A stretch of 64,000 bases of DNA from Phycisphaerales bacterium (GCA_020847375.1 JADLCB010000021.1:1-64000); one strand, 5' to 3'; shown: positions 54,401 to 61,864, counted from the stretch's first letter. The notes: generated from the letters alone by a model not told the origin. Numbers and translations: made by a program.

Positions 54401-55241
54401 CCAGATAAGGCCCTGCCACACCCGTCACCACAAATCCCATGGGGGCCTTGTTCGGGTGACCGGGTGATCCCACATTTTGACGCGCCGGGTCGATGCGATT
54501 GATCCCCACCAGACGCGCAGCCGCGATTGTCCTGCCCATGCGCTCAGTCATCTTCAATTCATGCTGCCAGGTACGCGGCGGCAGCAGCACCTTATCCAGA
54601 TCGATCAGTTTGGTGTCGAGCGCGATTTTCTGATTTTCATTCAACGTGGGATAGTGATTGGGCGCACATTCCACGCTGGCACCGCCGTCGGCCTGGGCGG
54701 TGGTGACGATGTACCCGATGTAACAACCACCCGCCTTTGAAAGTTTGAAGCTCAGGCCAACCCAGTCTTTCAATTCCTGAAATGTCCCCGGTTCAACCAC
54801 CGGCATGCGCAGATGTTCAAACAAAAAACGGCTGTCGGCCGCCACCTGGGTGCTGTCGCACCACGGATCCTCGCCGCTGATGACCAGCGCCCCGCCTTCA
54901 GGATGCGCACCAGCCAGATTGCCCAGCGCCAGCGCATCGGATCCCACGTGGGTTCCAACACTCTTGAATGCCACAATGCTGCGACACGAGTACATCTGCG
55001 ACCCGTTGATCGCAGCCACACCCAGCGCTTCGTTGTTGGATTGAAAGGCGCGGATCCCCTTTTCCTTGAGCAGATCGCCAATACTCGACAGGCAGTCAAA
55101 AAAACCGGCGACGGGCGAACCGGGATAGCCGGTCATCAGGTGGATACCACCTTCGATTTCCAGCGCCCCTTTGACGAGCATCTCATTGCCGGTAAATATC
55201 TGACGCCCGGAACTGGCCAGAAAACGTGCTTCGGTAGGCAT
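51471..55241 (-). CDS. Single-chain indolepyruvate-type 2-oxoacid ferredoxin oxidoreductase
   Basis: A 1256-residue fusion of all catalytic domains of a 2-oxoacid:ferredoxin oxidoreductase, of the indolepyruvate (Ior) type that makes CoA esters during amino-acid breakdown. Order: alpha domain (1 to about 420, with MTGYPGSPVAGFFD), TPP domain (about 430-660, with CPGCPHRDSSAVLLE, HGDTGCYTMLMF and GMGLGGGTGSGIDPF), cysteine cluster CEDCLECTKGTACPG and CVNDGACERVRV, gamma domain (about 760-960, GVGGMGIGLVGAILVRAG) and a C-terminal helical domain of this subfamily. No separate iorA/iorB is needed. The ATG is clear. It lies downstream of nagB with a 341-bp gap holding two hairpins. Confidence 0.9.
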   Translation of the reverse strand: MPTEARFLASSGRQIFTGNEMLVKGALEIEGGIHLMTGYPGSPVAGFFDCLSSIGDLLKEKGIRAFQSNNEALGVAAINGSQMYSCRSIVAFKSVGTHVGSDALALGNLAGAHPEGGALVISGEDPWCDSTQVAADSRFLFEHLRMPVVEPGTFQELKDWVGLSFKLSKAGGCYIGYIVTTAQADGGASVECAPNHYPTLNENQKIALDTKLIDLDKVLLPPRTWQHELKMTERMGRTIAAARLVGINRIDPARQNVGSPGHPNKAPMGFVVTGVAGPYLDQVLDDLGLSGVFPILRMGMSYPADIQMVVELSQQCQQIIVIEERRSFLEKGIRDRLFHELPHDQAADLSARLYGKRFPGQNVSNGDAASSTSTDPDANTIEGIPDVRGLSVSLLAEKLIPLFKHCQSLPEHMRNGRLTSAWELIRSVSRRKLNVVSGIVDRTPTFCPGCPHRDSSAVLLELRKNLLDPVYMKKHHNRGPVDLLAHGDTGCYTMLMFAPTEELMHNYSGMGLGGGTGSGIDPFITNKQIVFMGDSTFFHSGQLAISNAIKANQDITFIILENKTTAMTGHQEHPGTEVDLMGNRSYIQDIYAACKGMAGTSPLKVTKLRPDKRKKYYHTLESNILADGVKVVIADKECGITFYRKVHKAEREIIKQHGYLPRKTHMNVTLEVCEDCLECTKGTACPGLIRVQTDYGPKIDTDLTWCVNDGACERVRVSNDYGTNVKPCPSFEQVTVVRRKRRRYRLPHMGLDKLPDPTPVHDLSALGSSWRVHMAGVGGMGIGLVGAILVRAGHKEGYGVAFQDKKGLAIRNGGVYSQITFVNDQADQQTDPEQARQLREKYAVTGNIPYGQADLLLGIDILEASRAVNPRDNFRIGSPTKTAAVLNSYRQPTVYNLLGEHEFDPEQLCHEIYEHCNQSLSYSKNISSLCEQRLGSKQFVNILMLGVAYQLGLVPVSAHAIAWAIRDTLRRDHRRNMKAFNIGRKLAMEPRALPAKPQPETWDQLLTNKSRILKKTRLRGQTWAGRYEQLVRKAVAQMPDLPEGAKYDLALRIYDLMQYANHHLSADYIQRVQAMYQKDSLANQYAATIAVIWNLARVRLIKDEPYVSYLLTRYEKKQRDILKYGVDIENGDKLLYRHHTNPEFTIMGRRIRIRMNTSDWQLKIVKHMKWWRRLPGWHRRETSFRDWYTGLLDRVNLNGDYKMAVQILLCPEVTTGYREVRYPKMERVRQQVDAVLDGQAGAEVPRRSESELYVGK

Positions 55242-55344
55242 GTTCAGTCTTTCTGTGCGGGTGCAACTGAAAATGTCGGTTCATCACGCGGCTCGCCGGT
55301 TCTGAACATGACATTGCGCTGCATTGGCGTGGCTTATGGCTGGC

Positions 55345-55401
55345 CGGTTGTTGACAACCGAAATGACAACCACAGGAGACGCCGTTGGTTCACCGCAACG
55401 G
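55345..55401 (-). promoter_or_regulatory. Two stem-loops in the leader of the Ior-type gene
   Basis: The gap 55242-55582 (341 bp) carries CGGTTG (55345-55350) / CAACCG (55355-55360) with a TTGA loop, and CCGTTG (55382-55387) / CAACGG (55396-55401) with an 8-nt loop. The arms share the CAAC/GTTG core, so left and right arms of different hairpins could partly exchange. TGACAACC is also directly repeated (55352-55359 and 55364-55371), as is AGGAGAC (55374-55380 and 55403-55409). I find no gene and no firm promoter in the rest of the gap. Confidence 0.35.
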
Positions 55402-55582
55402 TAGGAGACTCTTGGCGGGACGGGGATTCTGTGGCCCGACCAGCCGGAAACTGATACTACGCTTCATCAGCAACAACGAAGCAAGTCGTACCAGCGCCGT
55501 ATTCTATACGCCCGATCGAGAAAATGGCAGCAAATTCACCGAATTTGAAAATTTACTCCACCGACCTGGACAATGCCGCGGT

Positions 55583-56545
55583 TCAGTGGGCATCAGGGCC
55601 AAGCGGGCCAGCCAGCGGGCGCATGAAAAAGAGGCGGCCGGGCATTGTGGGCATCCAGGAACTGGGAATCCATGGCGTGGGGCCATATTGCAGCGTGACA
55701 CACAAGCTCATGCCCTGCCACATTGCCCCGCGATCCGGGTAGGCGCCATCGGCACCGCCGATACACCAGTCGCTTTGCAGAAACAGCCCCGGCCCGATGG
55801 TATTGGCGAAACAGGGGATCAACGTAAACCGACTGTTGAAGCTATGCAGTGAATTCTGTTCGATCGTCAGCGGGTGCAAGGCAACGCCAAGGCGATGGGT
55901 CTGCTGCTTCCATCGGGCTTCAGGAAATTCTCCGGCAAGCTGTGGTTCCCAGAACGCGATATGGCAGGCGCGTCCAATGCCATAAACCGTGACCAACCGC
56001 CCCCCATCCCGTTTGATGGCAGCGATTTTTTCCGCATAAGTCGGCAGATTTTTTCGTGTGGCAAAATTCCGCTGCTGGACGGGAACGGTCAATTTACCAA
56101 GACGATTAAACAACGCCTCGCCCATCGCATGTTCAAACCCGCCGGGTTGGTCACCAGGCATGGTATTACCCGACGCATCGGACCATTCGTCCATGTTGAA
56201 TGTCGTCACGTGATCACAGGCGATGCGGCTGGTTTTAAGCCGCTGCACCACCGTCTTGTACATGCCCATCGGCCCAACCGGCAGGATGATCGCCAGCTTC
56301 TGACCGGCGCGGCGCGTCTGCTCGATCTGATCGGCAATGGCGTCGCCCATCAACTGATCCATGTGCGACACATCCTTCACCACGATGGGTTTGAAATTGC
56401 GATCCCACCATTTCGATCGGTTGGTGAGCTTCTTCAAACCCAGCCCGCAGCAACGATCCATGCGCTTGAGATCCCAACCTGCCGGATAAAATTTTTCCAG
56501 CAACGAACCCTTGAGCGTATTCAGCATCGTCAGAGATTTAGCCAT
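55583..56545 (-). CDS. NagB-family protein lacking a catalytic-triad Asp
   Basis: A 320-residue member of the glucosamine-6-phosphate deaminase/isomerase family. Conserved are ILPVGPMGMYKTVV and TFNMDEWSD with the base Asp (E. coli NagB Asp72 position). The lid motif reads GIGRACHIAFWEP instead of GxGxDGHIAFNEP, so the position of Asp141 is Ala while His143 and Glu148 are kept. It is longer than E. coli NagB (266). The ATG overlaps the PIG-L stop by one base (TAATG), so translation is coupled. The altered triad makes ordinary NagB activity doubtful; a related sugar-phosphate substrate is possible. Confidence 0.85.
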   Translation of the reverse strand: MAKSLTMLNTLKGSLLEKFYPAGWDLKRMDRCCGLGLKKLTNRSKWWDRNFKPIVVKDVSHMDQLMGDAIADQIEQTRRAGQKLAIILPVGPMGMYKTVVQRLKTSRIACDHVTTFNMDEWSDASGNTMPGDQPGGFEHAMGEALFNRLGKLTVPVQQRNFATRKNLPTYAEKIAAIKRDGGRLVTVYGIGRACHIAFWEPQLAGEFPEARWKQQTHRLGVALHPLTIEQNSLHSFNSRFTLIPCFANTIGPGLFLQSDWCIGGADGAYPDRGAMWQGMSLCVTLQYGPTPWIPSSWMPTMPGRLFFMRPLAGPLGPDAH

Positions 56546-57294
56546 TACTTCCCTTTGCTCCCTAAAATTGCGGTCAGAAGATCATCGTGCGGATAACCAT
56601 GCCCACGATGTTGTACAAACGCCTCGGCATAGGCAAAACCAGCCTGCTTGCCGCGCATGGCGCCATGGCGCTTCATGGCGTCAATGTATTCATCCATACC
56701 ATGATGAGCGCGAAGCCACTGGCGCTGCGAAGCATGGCAGGCCAGCATTTGCTCTTTTGTGTCCATCGAACCGGTTATATCAATGAGCGTGGTCGGCGTG
56801 ACCAGATTGCCGTTGGGATCCAGCCCTTCAACGGGGTCGCAATAATACAAGTGCGGCACGCGCGAACCAGCCAGCACTGGCCAGCGCGAGGCGTTGGGTG
56901 CACTGTAACCAAAACTGGCGGCACGAGCCAGCAGATGGACCATTTCATGATCCATCATGTAATCCTTGACTGGATGAGTGATGACCAACGATGGCGCGAT
57001 TTGCCGGAATAAATCGACCGTCTTCTGCAGCGTCGCTTGATTATAACAAACGTAAATATCCTTTTCATCGAGGCAGTGATATGTCGCCCCAATACATTCT
57101 GCAGCCTTTTTCGCTTCTTGGGTACGGATGGCGCTGATCTCCTGCGGCGTCAGAGTCATCGTGCCGCAATCACCGGCAGTTGCCGTGATGATATGAATAA
57201 TCCATCCCGCCTCAGCCAGCCTTGCCAGCGTGCCAGCGCATAAAATTTCTGCATCATCGGGATGAGCCAAAAAACAAAGTGCGATCCGCGACAT
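56545..57294 (-). CDS. PIG-L family zinc-dependent deacetylase
   Basis: A 249-residue LmbE/PIG-L protein that removes acetyl groups from N-acetyl-glucosamine-type substrates. Zinc ligands are in LCFLAHPDDAE (HPDD) and DYMMDHEMVHLL (HxxxH-type). GDCGTMTLTPQEISAIR is also characteristic of the family. I chose ATG 57294 (MSRIALCFLAHP); the frame is open upstream but the N-terminus there is not of the family. It is the first gene of the couple with a NagB-like protein and stands divergent to thiL over 37 bp with an extended -10 exactly 6 nt before the ATG. Confidence 0.9.
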   Translation of the reverse strand: MSRIALCFLAHPDDAEILCAGTLARLAEAGWIIHIITATAGDCGTMTLTPQEISAIRTQEAKKAAECIGATYHCLDEKDIYVCYNQATLQKTVDLFRQIAPSLVITHPVKDYMMDHEMVHLLARAASFGYSAPNASRWPVLAGSRVPHLYYCDPVEGLDPNGNLVTPTTLIDITGSMDTKEQMLACHASQRQWLRAHHGMDEYIDAMKRHGAMRGKQAGFAYAEAFVQHRGHGYPHDDLLTAILGSKGK

Positions 57295-57300
57295 GGAGGC

Positions 57301-57309
57301 AGTATAGCA
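57301..57309 (-). promoter_or_regulatory. Extended -10 of the PIG-L/nagB unit, leaderless
   Basis: On the minus strand TGCTATACT (TG-n-TATACT, an extended -10) stands 6 nt before the PIG-L ATG. With the usual 6-nt distance from -10 to start site, the transcript would begin at or beside the ATG, giving a leaderless mRNA. No -35 is evident. Confidence 0.45.
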
Positions 57310-57319
57310 TGCTGATCGG

Positions 57320-57325
57320 TACAAT
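57320..57325 (+). promoter_or_regulatory. -10 box of thiL, leaderless
   Basis: TACAAT lies 6 nt before the thiL ATG at 57332, so transcription would start at or very near the A of the ATG. There is no recognisable ribosome site upstream. No -35 is evident. Confidence 0.4.
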
Positions 57326-57331
57326 ATAGCC

Positions 57332-58252
57332 ATGGCTGGTGAATTCGATTTGATCCGCTGGATAAAGGCCCAATCGGCGGTTGATGCTGGCGATGTTGCC
57401 CGTGCTGCGCAAGTACAGACCGGCATTGGTGATGACCTGGCGGTTTTGCAGTGGAACTGCGACGATCTGCTGCTGGTCGGGGTGGATCAGGTGCTCGACG
57501 GCGTGCATTTTCACATTGACACCCACGCGCCGGAATTGATCGGTCGCAAGGTGATGAACCGCAACCTCAGCGACTGTGCCGCCATGGCCTGCCTGCCCGT
57601 GGCAGCGGTAGCCACCGTCGCCCTGCCACAACATCATCCCCAGGTGATGCAACTGGCGCAGCAATTGTTGATCGGAATGAAGCAGGCGGGGGCAAAATAT
57701 GATTGTGTGATCGTTGGCGGCGATACCGCTTCATGGGCAGCACCGCTGGTTGTCACGGTGAGCATTCTGGGTCGAAGTGGTGATATTGCGCCCATTACCC
57801 GTGCCGGTGCCAGACCGGGTGATGGCATTTATACGACCGGCCCGCTGGGCGGATCGATTCTTGGTCGCCACCTGACCTTCGAACCACGTATCGCGCTGGC
57901 TCGTCAGTTAGCCCAGACAGGCGCGATTACCGCCATGATCGATCTGAGCGATGGCTTGAGTCGTGACCTTGGTCACATCTGCAGCGCATCGGGCGTTGGC
58001 GCGATCATCGAGGCTGAACAAATTCCGATTCATCCCGACGCCTGCCAACTGTCCGACCGCGATCACATGGCACCGCTGGATCACGCGCTGAACGACGGCG
58101 AGGATTACGAGCTGCTCTTCACCGCCAGCCAGCCCGTTGTCCAATCGGGAATTACGCGCATTGGCACCATCACTGCCGACAGGCAGATTCTTCTTCGCCG
58201 CAACGGACAAAATACCCTGTTAAAGCCCCTGGGCTGGCAACATATTCTTTAA
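57332..58252 (+). CDS. thiL: Thiamine-monophosphate kinase
   Basis: A 306-residue kinase converting thiamine phosphate to thiamine pyrophosphate, the last step of the pathway. Conserved: TGIGDDLAVL (ATP loop), GVDQVLDGVHF, KVMNRNLSDCAAMACLP, IVGGDTASWAAP, IDLSDGLSRDLGHI and LNDGEDYELLF. It is divergent from the PIG-L gene and ends in front of hemQ. No TPP riboswitch is seen. Confidence 0.95.
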   Translation: MAGEFDLIRWIKAQSAVDAGDVARAAQVQTGIGDDLAVLQWNCDDLLLVGVDQVLDGVHFHIDTHAPELIGRKVMNRNLSDCAAMACLPVAAVATVALPQHHPQVMQLAQQLLIGMKQAGAKYDCVIVGGDTASWAAPLVVTVSILGRSGDIAPITRAGARPGDGIYTTGPLGGSILGRHLTFEPRIALARQLAQTGAITAMIDLSDGLSRDLGHICSASGVGAIIEAEQIPIHPDACQLSDRDHMAPLDHALNDGEDYELLFTASQPVVQSGITRIGTITADRQILLRRNGQNTLLKPLGWQHIL

Positions 58253-58283
58253 CCCCACCCCACTGCTAAAAAGCCTCATCGAC

Positions 58284-58312
58284 GCCGCGAAAATTTCTGA
58301 CCCAGCCGCGGC
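58284..58312. terminator. GC hairpin between converging thiL and hemQ
   Basis: GCCGCG (58284-58289) and CGCGGC (58307-58312) form a 6-bp all-GC stem with a 17-nt loop in the 67-bp gap between the two stops. A 14-bp sequence here (58281-58294) recurs on the other side of hemQ. No T-tract. Confidence 0.35.
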
Positions 58313-58319
58313 ATTGAAA

Positions 58320-59078
58320 TCAGAATAACTGATCCATAATCTGCTCGATGGTCATTTTAGTGCAGGTGTACATGGGCGTGTCGCGTTGGGTGTACAAACT
58401 GGACTGTGTTTCGCGCAGCTCCATGACCAGATCGAGAAAATCGGCCGGTTCCTCCGTCTCGAACGCCACGACGAAATCCTGGTTGTCCAAGCCAAAGCTG
58501 TAGGTGGTGTTCAACTTTATACGCTTATATTTAGTGCCAACGCCAATATGCTCATTCATTACGCTCTGGCGCTGGTCCTTGGGCAGCAGATACCACTGTC
58601 GCGTTTTCACAAACGGATAAACGAACAGATACTTCCGCTCGCCGGGAACCAGATTGAACCGATGCGCCGCCCGGTTGTGTTCATCGATTTTATCGACGTA
58701 GGTGCTGCGCTTGGTCATTGACAGGTAGCACGTCGGGATCGTCAGGTATCCGCCCAGCATACTCCGGTTGATCGCCTGTTGATGCTGCTGAAAATCATCC
58801 AGATTGTAGCTGATTCGCCACAACAGAAAATCGACATCGCTTTTGAGGCCAACCGTGCTGTAGGGCAGGCACATCATTCCTTGTGGCGGCTGTTGACAAA
58901 GCTGAACAAACTCCTGTCTGGCTTTTTGTTTGTCCGCTACGCTCAGGCGACGAAAGGCTGGATCGAGTTTGTAAAAGGAAAAACTGACTGCCTGCTGTTT
59001 TTGAACCGCCGGTTCCGATGACTGGTCGGTGGCGGTTGAAGAATGAGCCGGGGTGGCACTGGCGTTACTTTGTGACAT
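58320..59078 (-). CDS. hemQ: Coproheme decarboxylase HemQ (chlorite dismutase-like)
   Basis: A 252-residue chlorite-dismutase-family protein that decarboxylates coproheme to heme in the coproporphyrin-dependent pathway. A 45-residue low-complexity N-terminus (SNASATPAHSSTATD) precedes the fold. The catalytic-type Tyr is in KYLFVYPFVKTRQWYLLP, the proximal heme His is likely in MNEHIGVGTKYKR, and GLDNQDFVVAFETEEP is typical of the second ferredoxin-like half. No signal peptide is seen. AGGAG lies 5-6 nt before ATG 59078, which fixes the start over an open frame to 59177. Confidence 0.9.
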   Translation of the reverse strand: MSQSNASATPAHSSTATDQSSEPAVQKQQAVSFSFYKLDPAFRRLSVADKQKARQEFVQLCQQPPQGMMCLPYSTVGLKSDVDFLLWRISYNLDDFQQHQQAINRSMLGGYLTIPTCYLSMTKRSTYVDKIDEHNRAAHRFNLVPGERKYLFVYPFVKTRQWYLLPKDQRQSVMNEHIGVGTKYKRIKLNTTYSFGLDNQDFVVAFETEEPADFLDLVMELRETQSSLYTQRDTPMYTCTKMTIEQIMDQLF

Positions 59079-59134
59079 AACTGCTCCTGATTTTTCATGA
59101 TTATAAGATTTCAGCCCGGCAACGCGACTGACGC

Positions 59135-59150
59135 CGCGAAAATATTCGCG
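59135..59150. promoter_or_regulatory. Palindrome between hemQ and aroC
   Basis: CGCGAA (59135-59140) and TTCGCG (59145-59150) flank AATA in the 120-bp divergent gap. It could be an operator or a stem-loop. A -10-like TAGAAT (59184-59189) stands 9 nt before the aroC ATG, so aroC may also have an extremely short leader. Confidence 0.35.
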
Positions 59151-59198
59151 CACCGCACAAGCGAAAAATACGGTCAAATCCGCTAGAATTATCTGACT

Positions 59199-60371
59199 AT
59201 GGCGACATTAAGTTATCGAACCGCAGGCGAATCGCACGGACCGGGGCTGGTGGCGATGGTGGAGGGCATGCCGTCTGGCGTACCCGTGGATGTGGAGTTT
59301 ATCAACGGCGAACTGCGCCGTCGTCAGGGTGGATATGGTCGGGGTGGTCGGCAGAAGATTGAAACGGATCATATCGAACTGCTTTCGGGCGTGCGTCTGG
59401 GACATACCACCGGTTCGCCGGTCACTATGCTGGTTCCCAACCTGGATTCGCGTCTGGACGATCAGACCCGCACCCCACCGCTGCACCGCCCGCGTCCGGG
59501 CCATGCGGATCTGGCTGGCTCGGTCAAATGGTTGACCACCGATTGCCGCGAAACACTCGAACGCGCCAGCGCCCGCGAAACATCAGCCCGCGTGGCGGCT
59601 GGCGCGCTGGCCCGGTGTCTGCTGCGCAGCTTCGATATTGAAACGTTCGGGTTTGTCCGATCTGTCGGGCCAGTGCGTTGCCCGACTGAAGTGACCAGCG
59701 AAAACTGGCAGGCGCTTTTGCAAAAGCGCAATACCAGCGATGTCTACGGTTTGAACGAAATCACGGACACCGCCATGCGCGATTTCATTCACTCACAAAA
59801 GCTGGCCAAGGACACCGCTGGCGGCATCGTCGAATGTCATGTGTTTAACTGCCCCATCGGCATTGGCAGTTGTATGAGCTGGGATACCCGACTTGATTCG
59901 CGCATCGGTGCTGCCGTCATGGGCATCCAGGCATTCAAGGGCGTGGAAATCGGTTTGGGGTTTGAAACATCCACCCGCCCCGGCTCGCAGGTGCACGATG
60001 AAATCACTTATGATCCATCCAGACTCAACACACCCAGCCTCGGTTTTACCCGCCCCACCAATAACGCCGGCGGTCTGGAAGGTGGCATGACCAACGGACA
60101 ACCCATTATTGTGCGTGGGGCCATGAAACCCATCAGCACGCTGGGAAAACCGTTGCGCAGTATCGATCTGAACACGAAAAAAGACTCTGAAGCAGGCTGG
60201 GAACGATCCGATATTTCCGCGATCAGCGCTGCTGGTGTCGTGATGGAAAACGTCATCGCCTTTGAAATCGCCCGTGCCTTCATGGAAAAATTCGGCGGCG
60301 ATTCACTGGCTGAAATCAAACAGAACTATCATGCGTTCCTGCAGGCAGCGCGCTTGCTGCCCCGTCCGTAA
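59199..60371 (+). CDS. aroC: Chorismate synthase
   Basis: A 390-residue chorismate synthase, which makes chorismate from EPSP using reduced FMN. Signatures are GESHGPGLVAMVEGMPSGVPV, RRQGGYGRGGRQKIE, RPRPGHADLAG, ARETSARVAAGALA (catalytic Ser/His region) and TRPTNNAGGLEGGMTNGQPI. The start ATG is not preceded by a ribosome site. It converges on sufD with a strong hairpin between. Confidence 0.96.
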   Translation: MATLSYRTAGESHGPGLVAMVEGMPSGVPVDVEFINGELRRRQGGYGRGGRQKIETDHIELLSGVRLGHTTGSPVTMLVPNLDSRLDDQTRTPPLHRPRPGHADLAGSVKWLTTDCRETLERASARETSARVAAGALARCLLRSFDIETFGFVRSVGPVRCPTEVTSENWQALLQKRNTSDVYGLNEITDTAMRDFIHSQKLAKDTAGGIVECHVFNCPIGIGSCMSWDTRLDSRIGAAVMGIQAFKGVEIGLGFETSTRPGSQVHDEITYDPSRLNTPSLGFTRPTNNAGGLEGGMTNGQPIIVRGAMKPISTLGKPLRSIDLNTKKDSEAGWERSDISAISAAGVVMENVIAFEIARAFMEKFGGDSLAEIKQNYHAFLQAARLLPRP

Positions 60372-60393
60372 GGCGTAACCCGCGAACCTGGTT

Positions 60394-60424
60394 GCGCCGG
60401 TGTCGATCACATCGATCACGGCGC
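60394..60424. terminator. Hairpin between converging aroC and sufD
   Basis: GCGCCG (60394-60399) pairs with CGGCGC (60419-60424); inside, after a 3-base internal mismatch, TCGAT (60403-60407) pairs with ATCGA (60411-60415), with a 3-nt loop. It is in the 60-bp gap between the two stops. There is no T-tract. Confidence 0.5.
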
Positions 60425-60431
60425 GCATCGA

Positions 60432-61805
60432 TTACAGCACCTCGGCATCGAATGCGCTCAGGTCGGTGATGCGCAGATCCTGCGGCAGGCCATGTTGTGC
60501 TGCCATGACATCTTCGACCCTCGCCCGCACCGGTTCAGCCGTGATACGTCGTGTCACGTCCGCCGCGAAGGCATAGGTCAGCAGATGCAGGGCAGCGTCG
60601 ATTCCAATCCCGCGACTGCGCAGATAAAACAACATCTGCTGATCCACCGGCCCGATGGTTGATCCGTGCGTGCATTTGACATCATCGGCGTAGATTTCCA
60701 GCGCCGGCTGAGAGTTCATATTCGCTTCGCCGCTGAGCAGGAGCGTTTTACTCGTCTGCTTGCTGTCGGTTTTCTGCGCCTCCTGGGCAACGTAAATCTG
60801 CCCCTTGAACACCGCATACGCCTTGTCATCCAGCACATGCTTATACAGTTCATGGCTGGGGCAGTTGGGGGCATCGTGGTGCAGGAGCGTATGATTATCG
60901 CATACCTGATTGCCGCCAATCACGACCAGCCCATTCAAAATTGCATAGGCATATTCCCCGGCCATGCGCACACTCAGATCGTTGCGCGTCAGCCGCCCGC
61001 CCAGGGTGGTGTTGTGGCTGATGAAGTGGGAATTACGCTCCAGCTCGACGTGCATGGCAGCGGTATGAAACGCCCCCAGCGATTCCTGCTGCAGTTTGTT
61101 ATGATCGATCATGCAATCACGCCCGACCACCACTTCCGTCACCGCGTTGGTCCAGTAAATCGCATCGGGGCTGCCGGTATAGCTTTCAACAATAGCGGCG
61201 TGGACATTATCCTCCGCCACGATCAGCACATGCGGATGCGAAACCGTCGGGGCATCAGCATTGGCTGAGGTTGAAATAAACAGAAGGTGAATCACCCCTT
61301 CAAGGGTGGTTCCACGCGGCAGGTGAATAAACGCCCCATCGTTGATAAACTCCGCGTTAATGGCAGCAAAGGGAGTCAACTCCGGTTTGACAACCTTGCC
61401 CAGATAATCCAGCAAGACCGGATGTTCGGCTTTGACTGCCTCGGCGATATTCATCACCTGAACGCCCTGCGGCAGTCGGGTCAGGCTCGACAACTCTGCA
61501 GCATACAGGCCATTGACAAATACCAGCTCGACCAACGCTTTTTTACCGAAGCTCGACTTGGACAGTACCGCCCGACTGGCCGGAGTCACCTCCCCTGTCG
61601 CCAGGGTAAAAGCAGTATTGCGCAGCGGAGTCAGATTGATATGCCGCCAGGCTTCCTCGCGCCCGGAAGGAAAACCAACCTTATTGAAATGATCCATCCC
61701 CTTGCGCCGAATCTGCTTGATCCACGTATTTTCCGTCTGTTGCAATGATTCGCGCATCGTCGCTACATCCACCTTTGTGTTGCGCCCTTGTACAAGTGTT
61801 GTCAT
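60432..61805 (-). CDS. sufD: Fe-S cluster scaffold subunit SufD
   Basis: A 457-residue SufD, which with SufB and SufC forms the scaffold that builds iron-sulfur clusters. N-terminal FPSGREEAWRHINLTPL and a right-handed beta-helix domain with HPHVLIVAEDNVHAAIVESY and the C-terminal DVKCTHGSTIGPVDQQMLFYL, which is conserved in SufB/SufD and has the Cys and His. AGGAG lies just upstream of ATG. It is the third gene of sufBCD, 59 nt after sufC. Confidence 0.95.
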   Translation of the reverse strand: MTTLVQGRNTKVDVATMRESLQQTENTWIKQIRRKGMDHFNKVGFPSGREEAWRHINLTPLRNTAFTLATGEVTPASRAVLSKSSFGKKALVELVFVNGLYAAELSSLTRLPQGVQVMNIAEAVKAEHPVLLDYLGKVVKPELTPFAAINAEFINDGAFIHLPRGTTLEGVIHLLFISTSANADAPTVSHPHVLIVAEDNVHAAIVESYTGSPDAIYWTNAVTEVVVGRDCMIDHNKLQQESLGAFHTAAMHVELERNSHFISHNTTLGGRLTRNDLSVRMAGEYAYAILNGLVVIGGNQVCDNHTLLHHDAPNCPSHELYKHVLDDKAYAVFKGQIYVAQEAQKTDSKQTSKTLLLSGEANMNSQPALEIYADDVKCTHGSTIGPVDQQMLFYLRSRGIGIDAALHLLTYAFAADVTRRITAEPVRARVEDVMAAQHGLPQDLRITDLSAFDAEVL

Positions 61806-61864
61806 GAATACTCCTGGCTTGCGCCCTGCTCCATCATCCCGTCAACTTCAACCCACCGGGCCAA

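Noticed and set aside
57295-57426. N-terminal extension of PIG-L to 57426
   Set aside because: It overlaps thiL and lies upstream of the family's conserved N-terminus (SRIALCFLAHPDD).
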